This document shows, one piece after another, positions 25,054-33,988 of a DNA stretch of 64,000 nucleotides. Each line of letters begins with the position of its first letter. The first letter of the stretch is position 1. Made by a program: the position numbers and the translations under genes. A model generated the notes under the pieces. It was given only the letters and a program-made list of their open reading frames with translations. It ran no database searches and was not told the DNA's origin. The DNA is taken from contig NZ_QAYE01000007.1 of NCBI RefSeq assembly GCF_003053745.1, positions 186,001 to 250,000 of the forward strand, read 5' to 3'. This DNA comes from Sphingomonas faeni (GTDB taxonomy: Bacteria > Pseudomonadota > Alphaproteobacteria > Sphingomonadales > Sphingomonadaceae).

Positions 25054-27263
25054 TTTTTGGGCCGCACGACCATCGTCGAGGTGCGTACCGGGACAGCGAT
25101 ACGCGGGTCTTCGATACTGCCGGGGATCGGTGCGCTCGGGATCGGCGGGGCGGCGCCCATGTAGTCGCGGACGAGCTGGTCGATCGACGGCTCGGCGCCC
25201 GGCTCCTGCAAGCCCTGTTGCAGGCGGACATAGCCGTAGCGCTGCTCGGTCAGCTTGCGGCTATCCTCGGCGGTGCGCAGGATCGTCGGGCGGATGAAGA
25301 TCATCAGGTTGGTCTTCGAGCGCTGCTTCGCCTTCGACGTGAACAGATGGCCGAGCACCGGGATGTCGCCGAGCAGCGGGATCTTCTCGATCGTGCGGCG
25401 CTCGTTATCGTCGAGCAGACCGCTGATCACCGCGATCTGCCCGTCGTCGACGGTGCGGACGGTTTCCACCTCGCGCTTGTTGAGGATCAGGTCGCTGTTG
25501 TCGCTCGACACCGGCCCGGCGATCGAGCTGACCTCCAAGCGCAGGTTGAGCTTCACGGTGCCGCTCGAGTTCACCTGAGGACGCACTGTCAGCTCGATGC
25601 CCACATTCTGGCGCTGCGTGGTGCGGAAGGCGTTGTCGAAATTGGTGCTGAGCGCCTGCCCCGTGGTGATCGGAATCTCCTGTCCGACGAGGCTGTGCGC
25701 CTCCTGGTTGTCGAGCGTGACGAGATGCGGGACCTGGAGCAGGTTCGAGGTCGTGTCGCTCTTCACCGCGTTGATGATCGCGCCGAAGAAGGTGCTGCCG
25801 ATCTTGCCGCCGAACCCGCCAAAGCCGCCGGTAGCCGCGAGGATCGACGCGATCGCCGACTGCTGCAGCGCGTCCGCCGCGGCATTGGGGGTGTTCGTTT
25901 CGGTGCGCGTGCCATCGGGCGCGACGACCGTCGTGCCGTTGCCGCCGATCGAGCGCGCGCCGATCGCGCCGGCGATCTGGAGGATGTTGGGCGCGGAGTT
26001 CGAGAAGGTCGACGCGCCGAACGCGCCACCGCTCGGATCGCCGACGATGAACTGTGCGCCAAGCGTGCGTGCGGTCGAATCGGAGACTTCGGCGACGATC
26101 GCCTCGACCAGTACCTGTTCGCGGCGCGTATCGAGCTGGCGGACGACCTCGTTCAGCTGACGCTGGATCTCGGCGGGCGCGGCGATGACGATCGCGTTGG
26201 CGCCGGCAAAGCGCGTGACGACCACGGCCGACTTGCCAGCCGACGTGATCGCAGCCTGGCCGGAGCCGGACGTGCCGCCGGAGGTGGGGCCCGACTGCGG
26301 GATCTGCGGCTGCGAGAAGTTCGACTGGCCGCCGGACGCACCGTTGGTGCTGCTCGATCCGAAGTTCGAGCGCGACAGTGCCGTCTGCACGGGCTGCGTC
26401 GGAGTCTGGCCGACGAGTTCCTGCAACACCGGCAGCAACTGTTCGGCATCGGCATTCTCGAGGAAGACCACCTTGATCTCGGTACCGTTGCGCGCCTTCT
26501 GGTCGAGGTCGGCGGCGACCTGTGCGAGACGGGCGACGGTCGTCGGATCGCCGCGCAACGCGACCGCGTTCGAGCCTTCCACTGCGACCACGGATGCGCT
26601 CGGGCCGGCGGCGGCGCCACCGCCCTGCCCGCCTTGACCGCCGCCGGTACCGGCACCGATCAGACCCTGGAGCGCGGTGGCGATTTCCTTCGCGCTTGCA
26701 TTCTTCAGCGCGACGACGCGCGTGGAGGACGTGTCGGTGTCGATCCGGCGGAGGACTTCGCGGATGCGACGGATGTTGTCGGCGAAATCGACCACGACGA
26801 GGCTGTTGCCGCCACGGTTCGCGCTGACCGAGCCCTGCGCGCTGACCAGCGGGCGAACGGTCTCGACCGCGGACTGTGCGTCGATCGCGCGGAGGCGGAT
26901 GATCTCGGTGACGTAGCTGTTGCGTGCGGCACCCGCCACTCCGATCCGGCTCGGCTGCGATGCGGCATTGTCCAGCGGCTGGACGCGGAACGCACCACCT
27001 GAGGTCGGCACCGCGACGAGGCCGTTGGCGCGCAGGGTCGAGAGGAAGATCTCGAAATATTCGGAGCGCGACAGCGGGCGATCGGTGACCACGGTCACCT
27101 TGCCGGCGACGCGGTTGTCGATGATGAACGTGCGCCCGGTGACCTTGGCGGCATCGGCGATGAACGCGCGGATATCGGCGTCGCGGACGTTCAGCGTGGT
27201 CTGCGCGTGGACGCCTGCCGCCAGCGCCAGGGCTACGACGGGGCCGAGAAACAGTTTTTTCAT
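25050..27263 (-). CDS. gspD: Type II secretion secretin GspD
   Basis: The outer-membrane secretin, 737 residues. A signal peptide (MKKLFLGPVVALALAAGVHA) is followed by N0 to N3 domains joined by Gly/Gln/Ser-rich linkers. The C-terminal secretin domain has VPHLVTLDNQEAHSLVGQEIPITTG and the SGLLDDNERRTIEKIPLLGDIPVLGHLF end signature. An S-domain-like tail closes the protein. No pilotin gene is visible nearby. It overlaps gspC and gspE by four bases. Confidence 0.96.
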   Translation of the reverse strand: MKKLFLGPVVALALAAGVHAQTTLNVRDADIRAFIADAAKVTGRTFIIDNRVAGKVTVVTDRPLSRSEYFEIFLSTLRANGLVAVPTSGGAFRVQPLDNAASQPSRIGVAGAARNSYVTEIIRLRAIDAQSAVETVRPLVSAQGSVSANRGGNSLVVVDFADNIRRIREVLRRIDTDTSSTRVVALKNASAKEIATALQGLIGAGTGGGQGGQGGGAAAGPSASVVAVEGSNAVALRGDPTTVARLAQVAADLDQKARNGTEIKVVFLENADAEQLLPVLQELVGQTPTQPVQTALSRSNFGSSSTNGASGGQSNFSQPQIPQSGPTSGGTSGSGQAAITSAGKSAVVVTRFAGANAIVIAAPAEIQRQLNEVVRQLDTRREQVLVEAIVAEVSDSTARTLGAQFIVGDPSGGAFGASTFSNSAPNILQIAGAIGARSIGGNGTTVVAPDGTRTETNTPNAAADALQQSAIASILAATGGFGGFGGKIGSTFFGAIINAVKSDTTSNLLQVPHLVTLDNQEAHSLVGQEIPITTGQALSTNFDNAFRTTQRQNVGIELTVRPQVNSSGTVKLNLRLEVSSIAGPVSSDNSDLILNKREVETVRTVDDGQIAVISGLLDDNERRTIEKIPLLGDIPVLGHLFTSKAKQRSKTNLMIFIRPTILRTAEDSRKLTEQRYGYVRLQQGLQEPGAEPSIDQLVRDYMGAAPPIPSAPIPGSIEDPRIAVPVRTSTMVVRPKK

Positions 27264-28087
27264 TGGGTGGGCGCGATCGTGATGGCGAGCGGCAGGGTAT
27301 CCTGGCCGCGTTCTACGGTGATGGGGACGTTGCCGCCGCCCGCGAAATCCTTGACGATGCGGTCGAGATCGCCCGGGCCGGAAACGGGACGCCCGCCGAT
27401 CGAGGTGACGATGTCGCCGTCCTTGAGCCCAGCGGAACGGAACGCGTTGCCCGAGCCTTGCGACCGGACCGTGAGCCCGCTGATGCGGCCGCCGTCGATG
27501 CGGGGGATGAAGCCGATCTCGCTCCGCAACTGCGCGACGGGGATGCCAACGACGGGGGCAACGGCACCGGGCGCACCCGCTGGCGCCGCGCCGGGGACGA
27601 CCGACGTGACAGCGCCCGACTGGTCGAGGAACAGGTCCTCGTCGGCACCGCCGCGGTCGATCGTGACGTGATCGAACGCGACCGCCTTGAGACGCACGCC
27701 GGGCTGGATCTCGTCGCCGACCGCGACGCTCTGCTGGACACCGTCGGGACCGGCGATGATCGCGGAGCTGCGGCCCATCGCTTCATCCATCCGCGTGCCG
27801 AACAGGGTCAGCTGGAGTGACGTTACCGTAGCGGGTGCGCCGGCCGCGCCACCGAGGCGGAAAAACGGATCGAAACCGCGCAGGATATCGGCGGGCGAAC
27901 CCACCACCATCGGCGCGGCCGGGCGCCAGTCGCCGAGCGGCGTGATCGGTGTCACGATCGTCCACGCCAGCCGCGCGCACTGCACCGCCAGCCCGGCCAG
28001 GAGCGCGAGTTCGACGACACTATAGACATTCACGACCGGCATACGCCGCAAGATACGGCGCGCCCGCGCGTCCAGCTTCAATCGCAT
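27260..28087 (-). CDS. gspC: Type II secretion protein GspC
   Basis: A bitopic inner-membrane protein of 275 residues connecting the inner platform to GspD. It has one N-terminal helix (about 19-45) and an HR domain with LTLFGT. A Gly/Ala/Pro linker leads to a C-terminal PDZ domain (about 185-275) with ISGLTVRSQGSGNAFRSAGLKDGDIVTSI. It opens the twelve-gene operon. The prepilin peptidase gspO is absent and must be elsewhere. Confidence 0.92.
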   Translation of the reverse strand: MRLKLDARARRILRRMPVVNVYSVVELALLAGLAVQCARLAWTIVTPITPLGDWRPAAPMVVGSPADILRGFDPFFRLGGAAGAPATVTSLQLTLFGTRMDEAMGRSSAIIAGPDGVQQSVAVGDEIQPGVRLKAVAFDHVTIDRGGADEDLFLDQSGAVTSVVPGAAPAGAPGAVAPVVGIPVAQLRSEIGFIPRIDGGRISGLTVRSQGSGNAFRSAGLKDGDIVTSIGGRPVSGPGDLDRIVKDFAGGGNVPITVERGQDTLPLAITIAPTQ

Positions 28088-28224
28088 CCGCGACCCACCC
28101 CAATTTCCCGCTCTCTTCGTCGCGTAGGCATGCCATGTTACAATTCCGCGTCAATGGCTTGCGCGTTGGTTGCTTCGATTCTGATGGGGTAGCGCTTCGC
28201 GTCGGCGATGGGCAGAAGACGCTT

Positions 28225-28881
28225 ATGTCCGATCCTGTCCCGTCCAGCAGCTCCGGCCTGCCCCCCGAAGCGATCATCGCCCGGCTGTCCGTGCCCGGTG
28301 TCCAACGCGTTCCGAGTCCGAAGCTCGACCTGTTCGTGCGGCGCGACTTCCTGCCGCCGGACCTGTGCTCGACGCTGATCGAGCGGATCGACGCGGTGCG
28401 GCGGCCGTCGACGATCTCCGATTCGAACGGCGACGCGAACTATCGGACGAGCGAGACGGGCGATCTTTCTCCGCTCGATCCGGTCGCGATCGAGGTCGAG
28501 CGCAGGATCGCCGCGCTGACCGGACTCGACCCGGTGTACGGCGAACCGCTCCAGGGGCAGCGCTATGCGGTAGGGCAGGAGTTCAAGGGACATACCGATT
28601 ATTTCGAGCCGAACGGCGTCGATTATCAGCGGTATTGCGGGGTCGCGGGCAATCGGACGTGGACCGTCATGATCTACCTCAATCAGCCGGAAGCCGGCGG
28701 CGCGACGCGGTTCAAGGCGATCGACAAGATCGTGCAGCCGGAAACGGGCAAGCTGCTCGCGTGGAACAACCGGCGGGCCGATGGAAGCATGAACCCGGCG
28801 ACGCTGCATCACGGGATGAAGGTGCGCGCGGGGGTGAAGTATGTGATCACCAAATGGTTTCGCGAGAAGCCGTGGGGTTAG
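28225..28881 (+). CDS. Prolyl 4-hydroxylase-like 2-oxoglutarate/Fe(II) dioxygenase
   Basis: A 218-residue soluble dioxygenase. The Fe(II) triad is visible as H123-T-D125 and H195, and K205 is positioned to bind 2-oxoglutarate. The fold follows the P4Hc domain (about 35-212). No signal peptide is evident from ATG at 28225. An in-frame ATG at 28135 would add 30 residues without a better ribosome-binding site. It is divergent from gspC and may share a control region. The substrate is unknown: it could be a prolyl residue of a protein or a free amino acid. Confidence 0.85.
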   Translation: MSDPVPSSSSGLPPEAIIARLSVPGVQRVPSPKLDLFVRRDFLPPDLCSTLIERIDAVRRPSTISDSNGDANYRTSETGDLSPLDPVAIEVERRIAALTGLDPVYGEPLQGQRYAVGQEFKGHTDYFEPNGVDYQRYCGVAGNRTWTVMIYLNQPEAGGATRFKAIDKIVQPETGKLLAWNNRRADGSMNPATLHHGMKVRAGVKYVITKWFREKPWG

Positions 28882-28970
28882 GCTTGGCCTGGGGTCATGA
28901 TTAGTGAGGCGAGAACGGACGGATTGGCGCAGCGGCGACTTCTGCGCCTCAGCACCTAGCACTCTCAAAG

Positions 28971-29078
28971 CACCTCCCCGGTGAAGGCCGAGGTCCAGTT
29001 GGGCAACGTTGCTGACGGAGGACGGCGCTACGTTACACCGACCTTTCCAACTGGGCCCCGGCCTTCGCCGGGGAGGTG
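28971..29078. repeat. Palindromic repeat, family 1 (P4H/TonB-receptor gap)
   Basis: The right arm CCAACTGGGCCCCGGCCTTC plus GCCGGGGAGG is canonical. The left arm carries several substitutions (GGTGAAGGCCGAGGTCCAGT), so this copy is partly decayed. The rest of the 268-base gap (28882-28970, 29079-29149) holds nothing I recognise. Confidence 0.8.
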
Positions 29079-29149
29079 CTCTTCGTGGGAGGTCGGTCGC
29101 TCCGACTGCGCTCGCCACTGGAGCGCAACCCGAACGACCGCCCCCTTCC

Positions 29150-31942
29150 TCAGAACGTCGTGCTGATGCCCAGCGTGAACACCTGACCCAGATTATACCG
29201 GTTGATGTAAACCTTGTTGCCGTTCTCGAACGTCTGACCCTCGGTGAAGCGCGTCTTGGTGAGGTTGCGTGCCTCGGCCTTCACCTCGAACTTGGCGCCG
29301 CGCAGTTCGACACCCTGGCGGGCGACGAGGTCGAGGCGGATGCCGGGCTTCTCGATGATGTCGGGCAGGAAGCCCGTGCCGCCGAGGTTCGATGGGCCGC
29401 GATTGGTTACGCGGTCGCTGGCGTAGTTGAACAACAACGTGATCTGCGACAGCCGCTTGGTGTCCTCCAGCCCGAGCTGGACGTTGACGAGGTGGTCCGA
29501 CTGGCCGGTGAGCGGCGCGCCGTCGCGGAAGTTACCCGTGGCCGGCGCGAACCCGGTCTGGCAGCCCGCAACCTTGGTCGTCTGGTCCACCACGTTCGGG
29601 ACGCAGCTGCCGTCCACCGTGATCGACGACTGCGTATAGGTGTAGTTGGCGATGAACAGCAGGCGGCGCGTCGCGAAGAAATCGCTGCCGAGCGTGTCGA
29701 GCGGCACGTATTTCTGGAACTCGACCTCGCCGCCGTACAGCTTGGCCTTGGGCAGGTTTGTAAAGCCCGTCTGGAGACGATCGTCGGCACCGGTGTAGAA
29801 ACCGACCTGTTCGATCGGCTTGTCGATCCGCTTGTAGAACGCGCCGAGCGTAAAGCGCTGGTCACGCGCGAAGAACCATTCGTAGCGCGCATCGAGATTG
29901 TAGAGCTTGGTATCCTGCAACAGCGGGTTACCGAAGAACAGGCGATCCGATTCGGGATCGCGGAACTGCTGTGGTGCAAGCTCGCGGAACTGTGGGCGCG
30001 AGATCGTCTTCGACGCGCTGGCGCGAAGCTGCATGTCGGGCGCGAAGTTCCAGGTCAGCGTCGAGGCCGGCAGGAAGTAATCGTTCTTCAGACGAGTCGT
30101 GGTCGCACCGATCGGGGTAACCCGCTCGTCCGCCGTCTCGTAGCGCACACCGATCGTCGCACGGACGCCGTCGGTCGCTTCGGCCTCGGCCTGGACGTAG
30201 CCCGCATGAATCCGCAGCGACGCGTCATATTGATACGCGCCGAGCGGGGTATTGAACTGCAATTCGAGCGAGTTGAGCGGATCGTTGGTATCGATCGCCA
30301 GCAGGTAATCCGGACGGAGCAGATTATACGGATAGCCCGGCGCGGTGCCACCGCCGCGCGGCGTCTGGTAGTTGAATTGGAGACGCGACGACGTGCGCTT
30401 CGTATCCGAGTAGAAATAGCCGGTCGACAGCGTCATCGGCCGATCGGTCGAGAGCTTGTACGCGGCATCCGCCTGCCCGCTGTAGAGGTCTTCCTTCAGT
30501 TCGCTGAAGATGATCGACGCGAACGGCGAGAAGCGCTGAGTCACCTGATACGCGCCATTGCACTGCGCGCCGCCGGTCCCGTTCGGATCCTGCACCGTGA
30601 TCGGCTGGCCGGTCGTGGTGGTGTTCGAGCAGAGATAGTCGAACTGCCGCTCATACGGCGCATTGCGCTTCGAATTGGCATAGGCGCCGCGGACATCGAG
30701 CGTCAGCGCGTCGACGGGCTTGAACGCGCCGACCAGCTGGCTCTCGAACAGCTGGCGTTCGAACCAGTTGGTGTTCTGCTGGAAACGCAGGCCGCTCGAG
30801 TTGTTGTAGGTGGTCGCCGCCGACCCACGCGCCTGCTTCAGCGTGTCGTGGATATAGACGTTGGTCAGCTTGATGCTGTTCTCGCCGAACTCGTAGCCGA
30901 CGCCGATCAGCGCGTTGGCGACGATCCGGTTATCGGTCAGCAGGGTTTGGAAATCGTTGCGGAGCAGGCCTTCGTTGGTGACCGAATCCTGCTGCGTGAT
31001 GCTGCGGGTGCGGAAGGTGTTGCTCGCGCTGACCGACGCAATTACGCCGAGCCGGCCCGAACCAATGTCGAACACCGAGCCGCCGCTGATCTCGCCCGAG
31101 AAATTGGCGGGAAGCTGGTTGTTGCGCTGGAGCAGCGAGGTCGAGGCGTTGCTGAGCGTCGCGGCCTGCGCCGCTGAGATGTTGCCGGTGCCGCTAGGGG
31201 CGTTCTTGATGAAGCTCGGCACCTTGCGCGTGCCGTCGTCGAAGCCGATCCAGTCGGCATCGCCGCCATAATAGGTGTAGCCGAGTTCGCTGGTGGTCGC
31301 GGTGTCGGCCGAGACCGAGCCGCCGAACGACAGGAAGTTCTTGTCCGGGATCGCCTTGGTCGTGAGGTTGATCACGCCGCCGCCGAATTCACCGGGATAG
31401 TTCACCGAATAGGTCTTCTGGACCAGCGCGGAGCCGACGATCGTGGTCGGGAAGATGTCGAGCGGGACCGAACGGCGCAGCGGCTCGGGGCTCGGCAATG
31501 GCGAGCCGTTGAGCAGCGACGACGAGTAACGATCGCCAAGACCGCGGACGTAGACGAAGCCGTTGCCGACGATGCTAAGACCGGTGACGCGCGACAGCGC
31601 GCCGGCGATGTCGCCTTCGCCGGTGCGCGCGATGTCCTCGGTCGACAGGATCGAGACGACCTGCGGGGTCGCGCGGACGAAATTCGGGATGTTGCGGCCG
31701 ACGACGACGATGTCCTCGCCGCCATTGGGATCATAGCCCGGCGTCGACACTTCGGCCTCTGCTCCGGCTGCTTGTGGCGCAGACACGTCCACCGGCGTCG
31801 AGGTCGGACCGGTCTGCGTCGTCGAGGCGGGTGGCAAGGCGGCTGGAGCGGGTGCGGCGCCGCCGGTCTGGGCGAGCACGGCCGGCGCGACCAGCTGCGA
31901 GGTCAGGAGAAGTAAGGTGGCATAGCCGAAGCGCGTTTGCAT
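29150..31942 (-). CDS. TonB-dependent outer-membrane receptor
   Basis: A 930-residue outer-membrane receptor. A signal peptide (about 1-24, ending VLAQ) and a Pro/Thr-rich segment lead to a TonB-box/plug domain, with DIAGALSRVTGL, YVRGLGDRYSSSLLNGSPLP and GEFGGGVINLTTK. A 22-strand-type barrel follows and ends in FTLGISTTF with a terminal Phe. The ligand is unknown. It follows the lipoprotein gene on the same strand with a 108-base gap holding a strong hairpin. It is probably read from the Pho-box promoter in front of that gene, and may take up a phosphate-related ligand or serve the lipoprotein. Confidence 0.93.
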   Translation of the reverse strand: MQTRFGYATLLLLTSQLVAPAVLAQTGGAAPAPAALPPASTTQTGPTSTPVDVSAPQAAGAEAEVSTPGYDPNGGEDIVVVGRNIPNFVRATPQVVSILSTEDIARTGEGDIAGALSRVTGLSIVGNGFVYVRGLGDRYSSSLLNGSPLPSPEPLRRSVPLDIFPTTIVGSALVQKTYSVNYPGEFGGGVINLTTKAIPDKNFLSFGGSVSADTATTSELGYTYYGGDADWIGFDDGTRKVPSFIKNAPSGTGNISAAQAATLSNASTSLLQRNNQLPANFSGEISGGSVFDIGSGRLGVIASVSASNTFRTRSITQQDSVTNEGLLRNDFQTLLTDNRIVANALIGVGYEFGENSIKLTNVYIHDTLKQARGSAATTYNNSSGLRFQQNTNWFERQLFESQLVGAFKPVDALTLDVRGAYANSKRNAPYERQFDYLCSNTTTTGQPITVQDPNGTGGAQCNGAYQVTQRFSPFASIIFSELKEDLYSGQADAAYKLSTDRPMTLSTGYFYSDTKRTSSRLQFNYQTPRGGGTAPGYPYNLLRPDYLLAIDTNDPLNSLELQFNTPLGAYQYDASLRIHAGYVQAEAEATDGVRATIGVRYETADERVTPIGATTTRLKNDYFLPASTLTWNFAPDMQLRASASKTISRPQFRELAPQQFRDPESDRLFFGNPLLQDTKLYNLDARYEWFFARDQRFTLGAFYKRIDKPIEQVGFYTGADDRLQTGFTNLPKAKLYGGEVEFQKYVPLDTLGSDFFATRRLLFIANYTYTQSSITVDGSCVPNVVDQTTKVAGCQTGFAPATGNFRDGAPLTGQSDHLVNVQLGLEDTKRLSQITLLFNYASDRVTNRGPSNLGGTGFLPDIIEKPGIRLDLVARQGVELRGAKFEVKAEARNLTKTRFTEGQTFENGNKVYINRYNLGQVFTLGISTTF

Positions 31943-31976
31943 GGCCGAATATCCAGATCAGGGGGTCTATGGGCGA

Positions 31977-32009
31977 ATGCCGGGGTGGTCTTTGGAACCA
32001 CCCCGGCAT
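31977..32009 (-). terminator. Strong intergenic hairpin between the lipoprotein and TonB-receptor genes
   Basis: A perfect 13-bp stem, ATGCCGGGGTGGT and ACCACCCCGGCAT, with loop CTTTGGA. It lies 41 bases after the lipoprotein stop and 34 before the receptor ATG. It lacks a T tract, so it may trim or stabilise the lipoprotein mRNA and lower receptor expression rather than terminate fully. Confidence 0.6.
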
Positions 32010-32050
32010 CGCTGCTCACATCATCGACTGCGGAGAGCCGACCGGAGGCG

Positions 32051-33679
32051 TTACCGGCCGTTGCAGTTGAAGTAGACCGAGGTGAAGATCGGCGGACCCT
32101 GGTCCTGCTTCGAGGCATCCGCCGCGCGGATCGTCGAGCGATCGGCCTGGCTGGTTTCCTGCGCGATCAGGTTGAGGCAGGCGACGGTCGCCGGCGTCTT
32201 CACGATCCCGTTGATGAAGCGCATGTCCGAACCACCGCGCTGGCGGATCGCGGCCGGTGCGAGCGCGGTCTGCACGAACGTGAAGTTCGAATACTGGCCG
32301 AAGGTACGGGGCAGCAGGTCCTCGGCACCGTTCGAGTCGATCTCGGTCGAGAACGAGTCGGCGGTCGCACCCAGCAGGCGCTGTGCGGCGATGATGAACT
32401 GCATGAAGCCGCGATAGCCGTTGTCGATATCGTAGCCGTCGTCGTCTGCGCCGGTGACCGCGAAATACTTGATGTTCGTGGTGCCGCCGAAGATCTCGAT
32501 GCCGTCATCGGCCGAGTTGTGGCTCTGGACGTGATCGATCGTCGTCCCCGAACCGGTGCCGCCGAGCGTCAGGCCCTGGAGCTCGTTGCCGTCGCTGATC
32601 GCGATGCCGCTGTAGCGGATCTGGACATACTGCATCGTGCCGCTGTTGTCGGCTGCCGTCGGGCCACCGTAGAAGCGCCCGGTGACGCCTTCGATCGCCT
32701 GCTGGCAGGTCGTGCTCGTGCCGCCGGCGTTGTTCGGGCCGGTACCCGTGGCGCAGACCGCGACGGGCGCGCGGCCGAGCAGGATGATCCCGCCCCACTG
32801 GCCCTGCGTCGCATCGCTGACGCCGTTGGCGGTCAGGTTCTGCTGCGACGTGAAGATGATCGGCGCGTCGCGCGTACCGACGGCGCTGATCTTCGACCCG
32901 CGGTTGACGAGCAGGAGATCGGCGGTGACTTCGGTCGAGTCCGCCGCGATCACAACGCCCGGTGCGATCGTCAGCGTCACGCCGGTATCGGCACCGGTCG
33001 TGCCAGCATCGGCGCCGACTTCGGTCTGACCACGCAGGCGGTAGAACACGCCGGCGATCTTCGGCAGCGTCAAACTGGTCGTTATATTCGTCGGCAGGCG
33101 GCAGGCGCGGAACGTCTGGACCAGGCCGTCATCGATCGTGCCGGTCGGGCACGCTGCGGCCGAACCGCCGGCGCCGACGGCAGGAACCGCGGTGCAGCGC
33201 GCGGTCGTGCTGCCGCCGAACTCGGCCGACGTGGAGGCGCAGGTCCAGCCCTGGAACGCGGTGTCGGTCGGGCCGTTGAGCGCGCCGACGAAGTTGGTGC
33301 TGGCGAAGAACGGGTTGATCGACGACGGGTCGGTCGCGGTCGTGGCGGACGTAGCGGCGGTCGGGTACACGCCGGTCAGGACGTTGGTGCCGCTGACGTT
33401 GTTGTTGGTGCCGGCGTTGACGATCGCAAGCTGCTCGTCGGCGCTGATCGTGATCGTGCCGTCCGAGCGGCCGCCCGAGGTCGAGGCGAACTGAGCGGCC
33501 GTGATCGCCGATGGGGTCGGCGTCGGCGTGGACGGCGTCGGGGTCGGCGTGGCTGGCGGGGTGATGATCACCGTGCCTGCGCCCGGCGAAGCGACGTCGT
33601 CGGCACCGCCGCAAGCGGTGAGTGCGAGGCAGGCCGTGCCGGTCAGCAGGATCGTGCCGAGGCGAGTAAAGCTGGTCAT
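32051..33679 (-). CDS. Large secreted or outer-membrane lipoprotein, candidate T2SS substrate
   Basis: A 542-residue lipoprotein: signal peptide with lipobox LTAC (lipid on Cys23), then a Thr/Pro linker (about 41-58) and a long Gly/Thr/Asn-rich domain. That domain has repeated stretches typical of a beta-helix, such as GTRDAPIIFTSQQNLTANG, GQWGGIILLGRAPV, STIDHVQ-like and GGTTNIKYFAVTGADDDG. Several cysteines may pair as disulfides. I do not recognise an enzyme signature. It sits behind a three-repeat Pho-box-like sequence, next to a TonB receptor and close to a T2SS operon. That is the setting of ElpS, the phosphate-starvation lipoprotein exported by the Caulobacter T2SS, but homology to ElpS is an inference. 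Confidence 0.8.
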   Translation of the reverse strand: MTSFTRLGTILLTGTACLALTACGGADDVASPGAGTVIITPPATPTPTPSTPTPTPSAITAAQFASTSGGRSDGTITISADEQLAIVNAGTNNNVSGTNVLTGVYPTAATSATTATDPSSINPFFASTNFVGALNGPTDTAFQGWTCASTSAEFGGSTTARCTAVPAVGAGGSAAACPTGTIDDGLVQTFRACRLPTNITTSLTLPKIAGVFYRLRGQTEVGADAGTTGADTGVTLTIAPGVVIAADSTEVTADLLLVNRGSKISAVGTRDAPIIFTSQQNLTANGVSDATQGQWGGIILLGRAPVAVCATGTGPNNAGGTSTTCQQAIEGVTGRFYGGPTAADNSGTMQYVQIRYSGIAISDGNELQGLTLGGTGSGTTIDHVQSHNSADDGIEIFGGTTNIKYFAVTGADDDGYDIDNGYRGFMQFIIAAQRLLGATADSFSTEIDSNGAEDLLPRTFGQYSNFTFVQTALAPAAIRQRGGSDMRFINGIVKTPATVACLNLIAQETSQADRSTIRAADASKQDQGPPIFTSVYFNCNGR

Positions 33680-33988
33680 GCGAAGGACTCCCGAGTCGTA
33701 CCGTTGATTGTTCGGATCGACCCAGGCTCCCCCCTGCCGACCGTGACATGGCGGTTAGGCTGGCCAGATGACGCCGCGATGCGATTTCGGTTACGCTTGC
33801 GTGACTATGATATGACGGTTCAATGACTGTCGATTGGGGCGCTGCAGGCCCATGGGGTTGAAAACCGCGCTATCGAACACATCTCTTCCGATCCGGCGCG
33901 CGATGATTTACAGGCGCTGCCAGAGTCACTGCCCACGCATTCCTGCGTGCGGACGGTCAGACCGATATTACAGGATTATTCTACGACA
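33680..33988. other. Divergent control region between the lipoprotein and DUF6481 genes
   Basis: These 309 bases between two divergent genes hold the Pho-box-like repeats at 33801-33831. They have lower GC content than the surroundings and contain no palindromic repeat element and no credible small gene. A promoter for the plus-strand DUF6481 gene should lie at the right end, but no clear hexamers stand out. Confidence 0.5.
33801..33831 (-). promoter_or_regulatory. Putative Pho box (three 11-bp-spaced half-sites)
   Basis: Read on the minus strand, AGTCAT, CGTCAT and AGTCAC occur at exactly 11-base spacing (plus-strand GTGAC at 33801, ATGAC at 33812, ATGAC at 33823). PhoB binds tandem 11-bp repeats with a GTCA core. 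The orientation points at the lipoprotein gene, whose ATG is about 120 bases downstream. I see no obvious -10 sequence. Confidence 0.65.

Noticed and set aside
25218..27002. 594-codon open frame antisense to gspD
   Set aside because: Low-information composition rich in Arg, Asp and Ala; gspD is certain.
28135..28224. Upstream ATG extension of the prolyl-hydroxylase-like gene
   Set aside because: The added 30 residues look like no part of the P4Hc fold, lack a ribosome-binding site, and would fill the divergent control region with gspC.
29009..31177. 722-codon open frame antisense to the TonB-dependent receptor
   Set aside because: It starts inside a palindromic repeat and has no recognisable domain; the receptor on the minus strand has a signal peptide, plug and terminal Phe.
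31937..33826. 629-codon open frame antisense to the lipoprotein
   Set aside because: Composition of a shadow frame; it also runs through the receptor/lipoprotein hairpin and the Pho-box region.
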